Below, piece by piece: positions 60,901-64,000 of a DNA stretch of 64,000 nucleotides. Numbering within the stretch: the stretch's first letter is position 1; each line of letters begins with the position of its first letter. Below the pieces are notes generated by a model. The model did not search any database and was not told the origin of the DNA. It worked only from the letters and a program-made list of their open reading frames with translations. Source of the stretch: Diplodia intermedia (lineage: Eukaryota; Ascomycota; Dothideomycetes; Botryosphaeriales; Botryosphaeriaceae); contig JAKEKT010000118.1 in NCBI GenBank assembly GCA_021495925.1, positions 30,272 to 94,271 of the forward strand, written 5' to 3'. A program made the translations under genes and the position numbers.

Positions 60901-63879
60901 CATCTGCAAACGAGGAGCAGGAGTTGATGCTGCAGAACCTGTTGGTCCGCATCTGCATGCGTGCACTTTCCGTTTCGGGCTCGGCGAAATCAACCGGATC
61001 AGAACCGCATATCGAGGCCCTCTACCGAACGACCATCTCGACCATCCGCGCAATCTTACTAAACCCTTACTCTTTGCCACTCAAGGATCTCGAGTTGGAG
61101 TCGTTTCTCATGGCTCGCCTGCAATCTGCCAGCCCATCGTTGCAATCCTTGCTACTCGAAGCCACGCTGGCTGCTCTTCAACTCCGCCTGCGCGCTGTGG
61201 TGCCAGTGTCACCTGTGGAGCAAAGAATGTCCCGAGAACGTACAGGTAGTATTCGCGAATCAGTGGATAAAGCTGTGGAGGAAGAAATTCCTGTGATTGC
61301 GCCGCCACCTCAATTGGTCGAGTGCCTCAGAAGCGGGTTCTCCTCTCCATCAAGCCGACTGGTTCTGGACGACTGGGTCAAATTCCTGATTGAAGTCTTG
61401 CCTCTCTTTGCCGACACAATTTTCCAGAACCTACTTCCCTTGGTCGAGTGTTTATGCAAGCAGATTCAATTGACGTTCGGCCAGCTCAAGTCAACATTCA
61501 GCCAATCGGTCCACCCAGGCTCGATCTCACCAGAGTCCACGCTGATTGCGTTGATGAATGGATTGGAACAGATTTTGGCAAATGCTCATCAGCGACTTGT
61601 CCTGCAGGAAATGAAGGTCACCACAGTGAAAACACCGGAGCAGCCTCAGGGCTTCTTTGGTAACATGGTTTCTGGTGTCTTCGCCAACGAAGCTAACCAG
61701 ACTCGAGCTGTCACTGCGAACAGCAGACTTACCGTCCTTCTTTGCTTCCAGGACACGGTTCGCATTTGCTTCGGCATCTGGTCATGGGGAGGCTATGGCC
61801 ATTCCAAGCATGACCATACCTCTCTTGCGTCTTTTGGATACACATCCTTGCGGATGAGAAACAGGGCCAGACGTATTCTTGAGCATTTGTTTACTGCGGA
61901 GACCTTGGAGTGTCTTGAAACGTTAGCCGTCGTTTGGTGTCGGTCCCCGCGAGCAAGTCAAGAAGCGAACGCCGTCATGAGCCTTCTCAACGTACTCAAT
62001 GGGTCAAGCCCCAAGCACACGACGCCTGCGATATTCAATGCCGTCTACAGCAGAACAAACCCGCACGCACTGGACCCGCACCGCATGTCGACTTTGACAT
62101 CCGACCTTGCTGATACCGATTTGGTGGCGTTTTTGGTTGACTACACCAAATCACTGGAAGACGACGCAATGGACGAGATCTGGCCGGACTGCTTGACATT
62201 CCTGAGGGACGTCCTGGCCAACCCTATGCCGCATCGTCAGATTTTACCTGCGCTGTTGGAATTCACTGCCACACTTGCGGAGAAGGTTGACAACACGAAC
62301 TTTGGCGAGCAGCGCCGCATGCGCCGTGACCTAGGGGTGAGTCTGATAGTCAATCTACACGTTTTCTGTACTGACAAACTATCAGGATCTATTCATGCGC
62401 CTGCTGACGGCTACATTCACAACACGTCCAATGGGATACTTCCAAGACACTTCATCAATGTCCATCGACAAGATCCCGGAGGAGAACGGCAGCACTGCTA
62501 CTCGGTCTTCGGACATTGTAACCGTCTTGGTGTCGATACTTCCCAAGCTTCCCCTCATTCTCGTCGACAATGACAGGATCGCGAATGCGGCTACGTCTAT
62601 CAGTACCAATGTCATTGGTCCCGCTTTCCGCGCAAAGGCTTTCCCCGAGACTGTCTCGCCTCTGCTACTCGACCTCATATATGAGCTGACACGCACTTCT
62701 TCGCTCCCGGCTGCTACCAAGGCGTGGAAGCGCGATATCGAAGCGGCATTCAACGACACCAAGTTCTTCGCCACCGAAACGAAGCTGGCACTGGAGAAGT
62801 GGCTACCTGTCCTCCGCATGTGGAGTCAAAATGACAAGGACCGCATGCCAGAGCTGCTCTCGCGGCTCAGCGCCCCCACCACGGCAGGTATCATGTTCGG
62901 CGTCGGCGCAACAAGCGCGCGGCTCGAAGCGGACCGCAAGACGCAGCTCAATCTGCGCCGAATGACCATCCTCGTTCTCGCCAACCCCGAAGACACATAC
63001 ACCATCAACCTCGGCGGCATCCTGGAGAAGCTCACGGAGCTCCTCACAGCGACGCCCGCATCCTCGCCCTCGTCGGCCACGCGCGCCGACATCTTCCTGC
63101 TGCTGCGCGCGCTCGTCCTGCGCATCTCGCCCGTCCACCTGGCGCCCGTGTGGCCCGTCATCACGGCGGAGCTCACGCACGCCATCGCGGCGGTGCTGCC
63201 GGACGACAGCAACCACGAGCGGTACAACAACCTCTCGGTGCTGCAGGCGTGCAAGCTGCTGGACACGCTCGTCACCACGGCGCACGACGACTTCCAGCTG
63301 CACGAGTGGCTGTTCCTCACCGACACCATCGACGCCGTCTACCGGCCCGCGCTCGACTGGCGGCCCGTCGCCCTCGTCGACGAGGTGGCCGAGGCGCTGC
63401 AGGAGAGGCTGGCGAACAATGCCGCTGCCAGTGTGGCGTCGTCTTCGGCGGATGAGCCTGCTTCTGCTTCCTCGGCCGTGGCGGCGGCGGCGGAAGATGA
63501 TGCCGCCGCCTCCTCCTCCTCGCTCAACAGCCCCGCGACTACGACCACGACCAGGACCACTGCCGCCGCCGCCACGACATCGACATCGACAACAAACAGA
63601 GCAACCGACCAAGGTAGTAACAGCAACGGTGAAAACAACAAGCGCCGCTCCCTCCTCCAACCCGTCGTGCGCGCGGCGCAGGAGGCGGGCGTCCTGGGCG
63701 ACTCGGCCGACGCAAAGGCCATGGCCAAGACGGACTTCGTCGCGCGCGTCGTCGGCCCGTTCCTCGGCCAGCTGAGCATCCTGGCGTTCGAGGAGACGTA
63801 CCGCATGGGCTGGCCGGATCTGGAAGAGGTGGGGGCGGAGGTGGCGGCGGATGTGTTTGATGAGGGGGGGATTGTTTGA
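57905..63879 (+). CDS. DOP1: Dopey-family protein Dop1/DopA
   Basis: Large peripheral membrane protein of the Golgi/endosome trafficking system, partner of Mon2 in yeast; DopA is needed for normal morphogenesis in Aspergillus nidulans. Exons 57905-58004, 58078-58202, 58251-58400, 58449-62336 and 62386-63879, with introns of 73, 48, 48 and 49 nt, all joins in frame; 1918 residues, full length for the family. The N-terminal Dopey domain starts near residue 34 (APVKKDKAFRRYESNVERAL, then EWADYISFLGRLL and LAQCLNPSLPSGVHQKALEV). Helical, leucine-rich sequence follows to the C-terminus, with the conserved RRMRRDLG-DLFMRLLTA crossing the last intron. Residues about 1760-1840 are a low-complexity Ala/Ser/Thr stretch, longer than I would expect. 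Intact. Confidence 0.93.
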
Positions 63880-64000
63880 TTTTTCTTCTCTTTTTCTCGG
63901 CGTTGGGTGGTGGGAAGCCGACGTGCTTACCTATCCATCCGAGCCGCTGCGGAGCGGATCCGGCCGGTGTCTGTTGAGGGTTATCCATCGCTGGGGTGAT
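63880..64000. other. DOP1 3' flank
   Basis: Last 121 bases after the TGA of DOP1; probable 3' untranslated region. Nothing further seen. Confidence 0.5.

Overview
The window comes from a filamentous ascomycete (Pezizomycotina; Dothideomycetes is my best guess, not provable here). Protein genes are GC-rich, carry short introns (48-213 nt, mostly GTRNGT donors), and include typical fungal families: a Zn2Cys6 regulator, a Dop1 protein and small cysteine-containing secreted proteins. The middle 40 kb (about 2160-41870) is an extremely AT-rich island in which CpA and TpG have almost vanished while CpG survives. That is the mark of repeat-induced point mutation (RIP). Its edges are sharp and the flanking genes look untouched.

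The island can be taken apart by eye into a stack of nested retrotransposons, each bounded by target-site duplications (TSDs). From the outside in: a short LTR element (126-bp LTRs, 3003-3128 and 41381-41506, TSD aataa) sits in a TAA microsatellite; inside it is a full-length minus-strand Tad1-like LINE (LINE-3, TSD of 14 bp); inside that is a full-length plus-strand LINE (LINE-2, TSD of 12 bp); and LINE-2 is itself split by a third full-length LINE (LINE-1, TSD of 13 bp) and by two Ty3/gypsy chromoviruses, G1 (plus, 8.55 kb, 768-bp LTRs, TSD gcgta) and G2 (minus, 8.50 kb, 737-bp LTRs, TSD actct). A separate 138-bp LINE stub lies at 2533-2670. The three LINEs reassemble to about 6.5 kb each. 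All retrotransposon ORFs are broken by RIP. Both chromoviruses carry an extra reverse-oriented ORF between the end of pol and the 3' LTR. It has a cysteine cluster, a charged helix-rich middle and a conserved C-terminus, and in G2 it appears to contain an intron.

Left flank: the 5' part of an AAAP amino-acid transporter (1-998, minus). Right flank, in order: a pyroglutamyl-peptidase-I-like gene (minus) divergent from a salicylate-hydroxylase-like FAD monooxygenase (plus); an alpha-glucoside utilisation cluster of a GH13 maltase (minus), divergent from a maltose-permease-like MFS transporter (plus), followed by a Zn2Cys6 regulator (plus); two related 153-aa secreted proteins in tandem; and a complete DOP1/dopA gene. 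The likely logic of the cluster is import of maltose-type sugars by the permease, hydrolysis by the intracellular maltase and control by the adjacent regulator. The maltase has an in-frame TAA at codon 8, so this copy may be dead or its start may be mis-read.

Limits: frames and splice sites were read by hand and RIP indices were judged by eye. Family names rest on recognised motifs, not on searches.
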